Of a stretch of DNA of 6,255 nt, positions 1 to 5,804 are shown piece after piece. The stretch lies in assembly GCA_016207625.1 (NCBI GenBank), contig JACQPF010000378.1, positions 1 through 6,255 of the forward strand, in the 5' to 3' direction. Each line of letters starts with the position of its first letter. Within the stretch, counting starts at the first letter, position 1. The position numbers and the translations under genes were made by a program. The notes beneath the pieces were generated by a model. That model had not been told where the DNA came from. It made no database searches and worked only from the letters and a program-made list of their open reading frames with translations. This DNA is from Elusimicrobiota bacterium. Lineage in GTDB: Bacteria; Elusimicrobiota; Elusimicrobia; FEN-1173.

Positions 1-96
1 CGGCTTGTCGTACACGGGCACGAGCTGTTTGCTGACGGCGAGGGTGAGCGGGTACAGACGCGTTCCGGAACCGCCTGCCAGAATGATGCCTTTCAT
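1..96 (-). CDS. rmlA: Glucose-1-phosphate thymidylyltransferase, N-terminal fragment (cut by left edge)
   Basis: Only the first 32 codons are present; the gene runs off the left edge. The fragment opens with MKGIILAGGSGTRLYP, the glycine-rich nucleotide-binding loop of sugar-nucleotide pyrophosphorylases, followed by SKQLVPVYDKP, the conserved lysine/proline segment typical of RmlA/RfbA. By family knowledge the enzyme joins dTTP and glucose-1-phosphate to give dTDP-glucose and pyrophosphate in the cytoplasm, the first step toward dTDP-L-rhamnose and other dTDP-deoxysugars used in O-antigen, capsule or other surface glycans. The ATG start is well supported: a GGGAGG ribosome site lies 5 bases upstream, and the start overlaps the stop of the DUF4301 gene (ATGA), which suggests translational coupling. 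A related dTDP- or UDP-sugar pyrophosphorylase cannot be fully excluded from 32 residues, but the motif match is very close to RmlA. Confidence 0.93.
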   Translation of the reverse strand, partial: MKGIILAGGSGTRLYPLTLAVSKQLVPVYDKP

Positions 97-1688
97 GAAT
101 TCCTCCCAGAAGAAGTTTCATTTTGATGCCCTTCCCTTAAAAGATCGTTCACCGTCTTCGCGGGGTGGAACGTCCCCACCGGCACTTCGACGAAAACCGT
201 GTTCCAACGGGCCATGCCGCCGTTCCACAAGCCGGGGCGCTCGAGAGCCTTCAACGGCCGCCCGTCCTGGGTCTTTTGAGAAATGAAAACCGCCTGGGGA
301 TCGACATGCCTCGTCAAATCGTAAGGCCGGCCGGCCGCGTCGCGTAGGCCGCAGACCATATTCACCGGATTGAAATGCGTGGACTTCGCGAAGATCTCCT
401 GTTGTTCCGGCGAGGCGGGATCCACTTGAGCTCCCTCGACGATCTGGAGGGACGCGTCCCCGGCATCCCCCCGCACCCAGAAGGGGCCTCCTCCCGGCTC
501 GCCCGTGTTCCTCACCACGCCGCACAGGCGAATGGGGCGGTCGAGTTTTTCCATGACGAACCGCCGTTGATCTTCCGCGGCGCCGGTTTTAATCCCAGGA
601 GGCAGGACGAGAGAAAGCCGCTCTTCGGCGAAACTCACGGCGCCCCGCAGGGCAGGATCGTTCGCGGGCCCCGATCTCAGGCGGCGAAGATGTTGAAACG
701 CCTCCTCTTGCAGGTCCACGAGGAGCCCGCCGAGGATCTTCTCCCAGCGGCACCGCTCCGGCTTCAGCCGGTCCGCCGTCACGTTATCGACGTTCTTCAC
801 GAAGACGATGTCGCCCTTCACGTCGTTGAGGTTTTGCAGGAGCGCGCCGTGGCCTCCCGGGCGGAACAGCAGGCGGCCGTCCGCGAGACGGAAAGGCCGG
901 TTGTCCAAATCCACGGCGAGCGTGTCGGTGGACCGGTCTTGAACCGAGAACCCGATCAAATACCGGCATTGAAACCGTTTTTCACATCGCGGGACGGCCA
1001 CCCTGGCGAAGGACTGAAAGTCCTCCGCATGTTCCGGCGACACGGTGAAATGCAGCCGGCAGAGGCCGTCCCGGTTTTGCAGGACGCCCGCCGCTTCCAC
1101 GAGGTGCTCCTCGAAAGCCGTCCGGCCGCCCTCCGGATATCGGTGGAACTTCATCAACGCCTTGGGGAGGCCGGCGTAATGGAGGCCCTTGGCGCTGAGC
1201 AGGAATTCGATGACCACGTCGAAACGATTGTCCCGCAAATGGAGGTCCAGGTCGTGGCCGTTTTGAGACATGGCCGACCGCAAATCCTCGTAAAAAGCGA
1301 ACTTGGACAGGCCCTGGAGGAAAGCGTAGATTTCCCGGACCTCAGGATCGTCCGAAGACTCCAAGGCCGCCACGGCGGCCGGCCGGGAGCCTTCCGGCAC
1401 ATTCAAGATGGGCATCAACGCTTTGAACATACGGCTGGCCGCGCCCGAGGCCGGTACGAACCGCATGGCCCGGCCGGAAAGGCGGGCTTCGTCAAAACGC
1501 TCGATGAGCCGGCCGGCTTCCGCCTCGCGCAGCGCCAAGATCCCGTCGCCCACCGTGCAGGGACGGTTGAGTTGGATGGCCCCCGGCGGCGAGATGAACA
1601 GGATCAACTGCCGGAGGGCTTCTTCCTCCGGGATCCCCCTCTCCCGCATCTGGCGCAGATCCTCTGTCGTAAAGCCTGTCGGCTCCAC
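93..1688 (-). CDS. DUF4301 family protein, nucleotidyltransferase-like
   Basis: A 531-residue protein matching the DUF4301 family, whose members are of about this length and have no established reaction that I know of. Recognisable segments are FTTEDLRQMRERGI at the N-terminus, VPASGAASRMFK (about 78-89), KFHRYPEGGRTAFEEHL (about 180-196), TVSPEH (about 215-220), SVQDRSTDTLAVD (248-260), FRPGGHGALLQNLND (275-289), DIVFVKNVDNV (293-303), HFNPVNMVCGLRD (438-450) and GLWNGGMARWNTVFVEV near the C-terminus. The GGHG and KNxDNV segments resemble the PPGHG and NxDN segments of UDP-sugar pyrophosphorylases, and the ASGAASRM loop could play the part of their glycine-rich loop; this is inference. I chose the GTG at 1688 because AAGGAG sits 6 bases before it. 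A TTG at 1703 would add 5 residues and overlap the mscS stop (TTGA) but has no ribosome site. It follows the MscS gene by 11 bases and overlaps rmlA by 4. Confidence 0.88.
   Translation of the reverse strand: MEPTGFTTEDLRQMRERGIPEEEALRQLILFISPPGAIQLNRPCTVGDGILALREAEAGRLIERFDEARLSGRAMRFVPASGAASRMFKALMPILNVPEGSRPAAVAALESSDDPEVREIYAFLQGLSKFAFYEDLRSAMSQNGHDLDLHLRDNRFDVVIEFLLSAKGLHYAGLPKALMKFHRYPEGGRTAFEEHLVEAAGVLQNRDGLCRLHFTVSPEHAEDFQSFARVAVPRCEKRFQCRYLIGFSVQDRSTDTLAVDLDNRPFRLADGRLLFRPGGHGALLQNLNDVKGDIVFVKNVDNVTADRLKPERCRWEKILGGLLVDLQEEAFQHLRRLRSGPANDPALRGAVSFAEERLSLVLPPGIKTGAAEDQRRFVMEKLDRPIRLCGVVRNTGEPGGGPFWVRGDAGDASLQIVEGAQVDPASPEQQEIFAKSTHFNPVNMVCGLRDAAGRPYDLTRHVDPQAVFISQKTQDGRPLKALERPGLWNGGMARWNTVFVEVPVGTFHPAKTVNDLLREGHQNETSSGRNS
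102..107 (-). promoter_or_regulatory. Ribosome binding site of rmlA
   Basis: GGGAGG on the minus strand, 5 bases before the rmlA ATG and inside the last codons of the DUF4301 gene. It fixes the rmlA start at the ATGA overlap. Confidence 0.8.
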
Positions 1689-1694
1689 TTTAAA

Positions 1695-1700
1695 CTCCTT
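1695..1700 (-). promoter_or_regulatory. Ribosome binding site that decides the DUF4301 start
   Basis: AAGGAG on the minus strand, 6 bases before the GTG at 1688. It lies just downstream of the alternative TTG at 1703, so it cannot serve that codon; this favours the GTG and gives a 531-residue rather than 536-residue protein. Confidence 0.75.
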
Positions 1701-2737
1701 CAAGCGTTGGGTGCGCTTAATCGATTGAGATACAACGTCTGCGTGGGATAGGCGAACCCGATGCCCCGCTTGTCGAATTCCTCTTTGATGGCGAGGTTGA
1801 TCTCCTGGTGAATGTCCATATACCGGTTGTAGTCTCCGCTTAAGACGTAGTAGACCACCTCAAAATTCAAGCTGAAATCCCCGTAAGACGCGAAGTGGGC
1901 CCGGTCGAAAAGCGTTCCGGAGACGCGTTTGACGACGGACTGAATCAAGCCGGGGATTTCCTTCAGTTGGCCGTGGGCCGTCTCGTACGTCACGCCCAGC
2001 GTGAAGGTGACCCGGCGCTTTTCCATCATTTTATAATTTCGAATGCGGGAACCGGTCAAGTTCGTATTGGAGAAGACCAGGAGCTCGCCGTTCAAGCTCC
2101 GGATCCGCGTGGTCTTGATGCCGATGTGCTCGATCGTCCCCATGAACTCGTCCACGACGACGAAGTCCCCGATGGAGAAGGGCCGGTCGAAAAGGATGGC
2201 GATGTAACTGAAGAGGTCCCCCAAGACCGCCTGCGCGGCCAGGGCCACCGCGATGCCGCTGATGCCCAGGCCCGTGATCACCGTCGACACCTTGACCCCC
2301 AGGTTGTCCAGGAGGAAGATAATGCCCACGCCCCAGATCAAGATCCGGACCACCGGCAAGAGGCCCCGCATTCCTTTTTCCAGGCTTTCGTTCCGCTGTT
2401 TCTTCACCCAGAGATCCATGACGGTGTAACTGACGGTCTGCGTGAGGAAGCGGACGCCGTAAAACGTCAGCAGGACGATCCCCAGGAAAGACATGGCCTT
2501 CCGTCCGAAGGGAGGAAGGGCGAGGCTGCGAATTCCAAAATAGAGGACGCCGAAATACAACAGCGGGACGAGAGTGCTCTCGATGACTTGGATGAGGAAA
2601 TCGTCCACGCTGGTTTCCGTCATCTGGGCCCAGGCCTTGAGCCGCCGGATGATGAGTTTCTGGGCCACCAAGACCATCAGAGACCCGGCCAGAATGGAAA
2701 AAAGCGCGACGAAGTAATCAAACCCTTGGTTGTTCAT
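1700..2737 (-). CDS. MscS-family mechanosensitive ion channel
   Basis: A 345-residue inner-membrane channel of the small-conductance mechanosensitive family, which by family knowledge opens under membrane tension to release solutes during osmotic downshock. Hydrophobic segments lie near residues 8-29, 52-74, 81-104 and 125-146. They are followed by the pore-lining helix rich in Gly and Ala (GLGISGIAVALAAQAVLGD, 156-174) and SYIAILFDRPFSIGDFVVV, the hallmark of the family. The cytosolic beta domain follows, with GTIEHIGIKTTRIRSLNGE (200-218) and VFSN, then the C-terminal alpha/beta domain to 345. With four helices before or including the pore region it resembles the slightly larger YnaI-type branch more than the 286-residue E. 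coli MscS. The ATG start has GGAGG 5 bases upstream. It begins 12 bases after the GT2-methyltransferase gene and ends 11 bases before the DUF4301 gene. No truncation or frameshift is visible. Confidence 0.95.
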   Translation of the reverse strand: MNNQGFDYFVALFSILAGSLMVLVAQKLIIRRLKAWAQMTETSVDDFLIQVIESTLVPLLYFGVLYFGIRSLALPPFGRKAMSFLGIVLLTFYGVRFLTQTVSYTVMDLWVKKQRNESLEKGMRGLLPVVRILIWGVGIIFLLDNLGVKVSTVITGLGISGIAVALAAQAVLGDLFSYIAILFDRPFSIGDFVVVDEFMGTIEHIGIKTTRIRSLNGELLVFSNTNLTGSRIRNYKMMEKRRVTFTLGVTYETAHGQLKEIPGLIQSVVKRVSGTLFDRAHFASYGDFSLNFEVVYYVLSGDYNRYMDIHQEINLAIKEEFDKRGIGFAYPTQTLYLNRLSAPNA

Positions 2738-2742
2738 GTTTT

Positions 2743-2747
2743 CCTCC
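2743..2747 (-). promoter_or_regulatory. Ribosome binding site of the MscS-family gene
   Basis: GGAGG on the minus strand, 5 bases before the ATG at 2737, within the 12-base gap after the GT2-methyltransferase stop codon. Confidence 0.8.
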
Positions 2748-2749
2748 GT

Positions 2750-3976
2750 TTACTTGCGGCACAAAAAGACGAGGTCGAAATACCAGTGCCGGCGGACTTC
2801 CAAGACGTGAAAGCGCTCCTGGAGCTTCCGTTTCCACTGGGACTTGGTCAAATGAACGTGGTGCGCGTGCTTCCACATCCGGCCCACCAGATGGGTCCAA
2901 AGGCTCCAAAGAACCTTCCAAAGCAAGTTATCGTCGGGAACGGTCACGATCAGCGTTCCCCCCGGCGCCAGGGCGCGGTGGATGTCGTTCAAGGCGCCGG
3001 GCAGGTCATCGGCGTGCTCCAGGATCTCCATGGCCGTGACGTTCTGGAACCTCTCGCTCGAAAACGGCAAATGCCGGACTTCCCCCCGGCAGAAATCGAA
3101 AGGCCCGGAGCACGGCTTGATGTCCAGGCCCGTTCCGCGCCCAACCTCCCGGAGGAACGCTCCATCCGGCATGGAATCGCAGGGCCGTCCGCATCCCAAG
3201 TCCAACAGGCGGCCCGGCTGGAGATGCGCCGCCACTTTCTTGTAGCGGCCCCGGTGGTAAAGCTCACGGAGCCGGTCCAGGGGACGCCCTCCCCATCGCA
3301 AATCGAACAAGGATTCCAGGTAATTCAAAATCACGAACGCGGAAAGCTTCGAATGACCGCTGCGGCGGTCTTTAAAAATGAAGGGCACCTCCCGGATCTT
3401 CACCGGGTGGGCCCGGACGACGATTTCAAGGAGGATCTTGTATCCCCGGGGGCGCAGACGGTCCCGGACTTTTTGATAGATCTCCCGCCGGATCAAAAAA
3501 TACCCGCTCATCGGGTCCGAGAGGAACATGGGCAGAACCGACCGGGAAAGCCGCGTGGCCGCGTCCGACGTGAACCGGCGAACCCAAGGCCATCTGTCCG
3601 CCCCGCCTCCGGGAATGCGCCGCGAGGCGATGACCACGTCGGCGCCCTCATGGATGAGCCCGATCATTTGCGGGAGGACTTTCTCATCATGGGACTGGTC
3701 CGCGTCCATCACGCCCAATATTTCGCCCCGAGCCTGCCGGAACCCTTCCAAGATCGCGCTGGAAAGGCCGCGATCCGTGATCCTCCTCACAACGCGCACG
3801 CGCGCATTCCCTCGCGCATGGTCTTCGGCAAGCCGCCAGGTGCCGTCCGGGGAATCGTCATCGACCACCAGGAGCTCGTAATCTTTTCCGTTCAGGACGC
3901 GATCCAGGCGGCGAAGCATCTCCAGGATGTTTTCCCCTTCCTCATAAGTCGGGAGAACGATAGAGATCTCGGGCAT
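2750..3976 (-). CDS. Fusion of DPM1-like GT2 glycosyltransferase and SAM-dependent methyltransferase
   Basis: A 408-residue two-domain protein. Residues 1 to about 228 form a GT2 (GT-A fold) glycosyltransferase of the dolichyl-phosphate mannose synthase type: ISIVLPTYEEGENI (4-17), LLVVDDDSPDGT (35-46), GVMDADQSHDE (88-98, the metal-binding acidic site), ASRR (117-120), DPMSGYFLIRR (154-164) and FKDRRSGHSKL (201-211). Such enzymes move a sugar from a nucleotide donor to polyprenyl phosphate at the cytoplasmic face of the membrane. No transmembrane helices follow this domain. From about 245 to the end is a class I methyltransferase of the Methyltransf_11 type: LLDLGCG (257-263, SAM-binding motif I), GLDI (283-286), LPFSSERFQNVTAMEILEHA (303-322) and ALAPGGTLIVTVPD (335-348). 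The methyl acceptor cannot be read from sequence. The ATG comes 4 bases after the upstream stop and has no clear ribosome site, suggesting reinitiation. The two domains are in one uninterrupted frame. Confidence 0.9.
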   Translation of the reverse strand: MPEISIVLPTYEEGENILEMLRRLDRVLNGKDYELLVVDDDSPDGTWRLAEDHARGNARVRVVRRITDRGLSSAILEGFRQARGEILGVMDADQSHDEKVLPQMIGLIHEGADVVIASRRIPGGGADRWPWVRRFTSDAATRLSRSVLPMFLSDPMSGYFLIRREIYQKVRDRLRPRGYKILLEIVVRAHPVKIREVPFIFKDRRSGHSKLSAFVILNYLESLFDLRWGGRPLDRLRELYHRGRYKKVAAHLQPGRLLDLGCGRPCDSMPDGAFLREVGRGTGLDIKPCSGPFDFCRGEVRHLPFSSERFQNVTAMEILEHADDLPGALNDIHRALAPGGTLIVTVPDDNLLWKVLWSLWTHLVGRMWKHAHHVHLTKSQWKRKLQERFHVLEVRRHWYFDLVFLCRK

Positions 3977-3980
3977 TGGT

Positions 3981-5336
3981 TTATTGGACCGCGCGCAAAC
4001 GCTTTTGCCGCAGGCTTTCCACCTGTTCTTCCAACGGTTTCAGCTTGGGGTCTTCCGGGGACATTTTCCGGCAGAACTCCAAGTGACGGGCGGCGCGCTC
4101 CGCATCCATCATCGCTGTGGAATAGAGCACGGCCAAATAATAATGAACGTTGTAGTCCTCCGGATCAAAGAGCAAGCCCCATTCCCATTCGCGGGCGGCG
4201 GTCGGGTATTCCTGATTTTGATAGGCCTCATACCCTCGTTTAAAATAGGCTTCGGATTTCTGTTTCCCCCTCAAATCCCCCACATGTGCGCGCTCCAGAT
4301 AAACCAGATACAAGGCGATCCCGGCGGAAAACAACAACAAGCTGGCCGCAAAGAGCTTGCGGGAATACGCGGCCCAGGGAGACTTCGCGGGGACGTCCTC
4401 GTGCTTTTGGACCTCTTCCTTCGGATCCGCGAACGACGTGAAGGCCAGGGCGATGAAGATCGGGAAAATCGGAAGGAAAAGCCGCGTTTCCTGAAAAATC
4501 GGGATGACGAAATGGAACACCAGGAAATACGGCAGGAACACCGCCAGCCGCCTCAAGAATTTCGGTTTCCGGTGGAGGCCGTTCAGGGCCGGTAGAACGA
4601 GAGGCGCGAAGAGCAGAAAGAAATAAAGGTAAGACCTGAAGCTGCGAAGGTTCAAGCTGAGATCGTTGAATTCCGCATAGGCGGTGTGATGCCCGAACAC
4701 GAAACGAAGCCCGAAATAGGCGCCGAAGGCCAGGGCGCAGAACGCTCCGAATTTCGCGGCCGTCGCGGGGACCGCTTCCTCATCCCACCGGTACAACAGC
4801 CACGCCAGGGGCAGGAGCACCGGGGTCTCGCGGTTGATCATGGCGACCGGCAGAAGCGCGGCGAAAGCGGCGTCTTTTCGGCGGCGGATCAGGTCGTATC
4901 CCAAAAGAAAAAAGACCATGTTGAGGGGATCCGTTTCCTGCATGTAATAGTTGATGTAAGTGAAGGGCATCCAGGCCAGGGCCAAAACCGTTCCGGCCAG
5001 GGCCAGGGGCAAAGGCAAATAGATCAGCAGGAACCGATGGAGGAGGAAGGCGGCAACAAATGTGAAGACCCATCGCAGAATGAGGTAGGAGGCTTGGAAA
5101 GGGTCTTGAAAACCCAATGCGCGGCCCAGGCGTTGAATCCCTTCGGCCGCGTAACACGTCAGCACTCGGTATTGAAGAGGCGCGGGCGCGGTGTTGTGGA
5201 GCACCTGCGCATGCAGTTCCCGGCGCGCTTCGATGGCGGGGCCGTCCAGCAGCCGGCTATGGACCCCCACGCACAAACCCACGAGACATGCGTAAAGGAA
5301 AAGGCACCAGCGGGTGGTGAGTCTGTCTGTTTTCAA
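3981..5336 (-). CDS. Polytopic membrane protein with C-terminal TPR region, possible GT-C-type glycosyltransferase
   Basis: A 451-residue protein that I cannot name. It has about 9-10 hydrophobic segments between residues 10 and 347, first RWCLFLYACLVGLCVGVH, then a short loop with LLDGPAIEARRE and APAPLQYRVL, further helices, and two conserved-looking motifs, NRETPVLLP (about 168-176) and QETRLFLPIFP (about 282-292). After the last helix (about 327-347) comes a hydrophilic tail of roughly 100 residues with two TPR-like helical pairs (AYFKRGYEAYQNQEYPTAAR, then VHYYLAVLYSTAMMDAERAA). The layout of one helix, an acidic loop and then many helices is that of GT-C enzymes, which use lipid-linked sugars outside the membrane; this fits the GT2 gene 4 bases downstream but is inference. 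The TTG at 5336 forms a TTGA overlap with the zinc-ribbon stop. A TTG at 5378 would add 14 charged residues inside that gene. Neither has a good ribosome site, so the start is uncertain. Confidence 0.72.
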   Translation of the reverse strand: MKTDRLTTRWCLFLYACLVGLCVGVHSRLLDGPAIEARRELHAQVLHNTAPAPLQYRVLTCYAAEGIQRLGRALGFQDPFQASYLILRWVFTFVAAFLLHRFLLIYLPLPLALAGTVLALAWMPFTYINYYMQETDPLNMVFFLLGYDLIRRRKDAAFAALLPVAMINRETPVLLPLAWLLYRWDEEAVPATAAKFGAFCALAFGAYFGLRFVFGHHTAYAEFNDLSLNLRSFRSYLYFFLLFAPLVLPALNGLHRKPKFLRRLAVFLPYFLVFHFVIPIFQETRLFLPIFPIFIALAFTSFADPKEEVQKHEDVPAKSPWAAYSRKLFAASLLLFSAGIALYLVYLERAHVGDLRGKQKSEAYFKRGYEAYQNQEYPTAAREWEWGLLFDPEDYNVHYYLAVLYSTAMMDAERAARHLEFCRKMSPEDPKLKPLEEQVESLRQKRLRAVQ

Positions 5337-5494
5337 GCTTCCACGGGTAGATTGACGATGTCGTTCAGGTTCGTCCAAAGGCTCTTACACTTCGTGCACT
5401 CGAAATATTTCAGCTCGGCTCCCTTCTCCGCGCGGCCTTGCTTGACCACAACAGTTCCCTTCGCGTTGCATTTCGGACACAGCACGTCGGTCAC
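5333..5494 (-). CDS. Small zinc-ribbon protein
   Basis: A 53-residue protein with two CxxC knuckles, CPKC (Cys6, Cys9) and CTKC (Cys33, Cys36), 23 residues apart, which should bind one zinc ion in a zinc-ribbon fold. Between and after them are KQGRAEKGAELKYFEC and SLW; the order Q-x-R, aromatic pair, second CxxC and Trp resembles the TFIIS/Rpb9 class of ribbons, though the Asp-Glu pair of TFIIS is absent. Function is unknown; nucleic-acid or protein binding is the usual role of such ribbons. I chose the GTG at 5494 because AGGAGG lies 7 bases upstream. An ATG at 5500 would be only 1 base from that site, and the in-frame ATG-like start at 5557 would overlap the ftsB-like gene by 47 bases. The gene starts 16 bases after the ftsB-like stop and overlaps the membrane-protein gene by 4 bases if that gene begins at its TTG. 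Confidence 0.75.
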   Translation of the reverse strand: MTDVLCPKCNAKGTVVVKQGRAEKGAELKYFECTKCKSLWTNLNDIVNLPVEA

Positions 5495-5501
5495 GGTCAT
5501 T

Positions 5502-5507
5502 CCTCCT
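5502..5507 (-). promoter_or_regulatory. Ribosome binding site that decides the zinc-ribbon start
   Basis: AGGAGG on the minus strand in the 16-base gap after the ftsB-like gene. Spacing is 7 bases to the GTG at 5494 but only 1 base to the ATG at 5500, so the GTG is the likelier start. Confidence 0.8.
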
Positions 5508-5510
5508 GTT

Positions 5511-5798
5511 TTATCGGGTTTCCTTCTCTGCCGAGGGGAACCGGTATTCGATCTCATCCCCCCGCACCAGGCCGAGGGACCGGCGCGCTTCCCGCTCTAA
5601 AAAAGCGTCGTCGTTTTTCGATCTCGCCAGCAGGTCTTGCTTTTGCGCCAGGCGGCTTTGGGCCTCTTCAAGTTTTTTCCGGACCTGGTGAAACTCCCGC
5701 CGGCGGGAAAAATAGGAACGGACCCCCTCGTTGGAGATGAACACGCCCAACGCCAGAAGGCCCAACCCGATCCAAATCCAGTTCTTGCGGAAGCTCAA
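5511..5798 (-). CDS. ftsB: FtsB/DivIC-family septum formation protein
   Basis: A 95-residue bitopic membrane protein. It has a short basic N-terminus, one transmembrane helix (about 7-22, WIWIGLGLLALGVFIS), a heptad-like charged coiled coil (about 32-61) and the closing motif DDAFLEREARRSLGLVRGDE (63-82) followed by IEYRF, which is diagnostic of FtsB/DivIC proteins (FLE..AR..LGLV..GE). By family knowledge it sits in the inner membrane with the coiled coil outside, and with FtsL and FtsQ forms the divisome subcomplex that regulates septal peptidoglycan synthesis by FtsW/FtsI. Length is normal for the family. Its position immediately after eno is a widely seen bacterial arrangement and supports the call. 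The start is a TTG, 6 bases after the eno stop, with no visible ribosome site, so translation may depend on eno; no better in-frame start precedes the helix. Confidence 0.87.
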   Translation of the reverse strand: MSFRKNWIWIGLGLLALGVFISNEGVRSYFSRRREFHQVRKKLEEAQSRLAQKQDLLARSKNDDAFLEREARRSLGLVRGDEIEYRFPSAEKETR

Positions 5799-5804
5799 TC
5801 GAAG

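Noticed and set aside
118..525. A 135-codon open frame on the minus strand in another frame within DUF4301
   Set aside because: Arg/Gly-rich with no conserved motif and fully contained in a real gene in a different frame.
375..1751. A 458-codon open frame on the plus strand antisense to DUF4301
   Set aside because: Low-complexity Arg/His/Glu/Val-rich translation without motifs; the minus strand carries the conserved DUF4301 motifs throughout.
3355..3370. A perfect 6-bp stem with 4-base loop (GACCGC-TGCG-GCGGTC) followed on the plus strand by TTTAAAAA, terminator-like
   Set aside because: It lies inside the conserved FKDRRSGH motif of the GT2 domain, and the T-run is short and follows the stem only on the strand with no gene to terminate.
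1895..4243. A 782-codon open frame on the plus strand antisense to the MscS, GT2-methyltransferase and membrane-protein genes
   Set aside because: It spans four real gene junctions, its translation is rich in Arg, Pro, His, Asp and Gln with no recognisable domain, and the opposite strand encodes clear conserved families. It is a by-product of GC-rich codon use.
5333..5557. Longer 74-residue version of the zinc-ribbon protein
   Set aside because: The extra 21 residues overlap the end of the ftsB-like gene, and the strong AGGAGG site at 5502-5507 points to the GTG at 5494.
4686..5600. A 304-codon open frame on the plus strand antisense to the membrane protein, zinc ribbon and ftsB-like genes
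   Set aside because: No hydrophobic or domain pattern and it crosses three real genes; judged a shadow frame.
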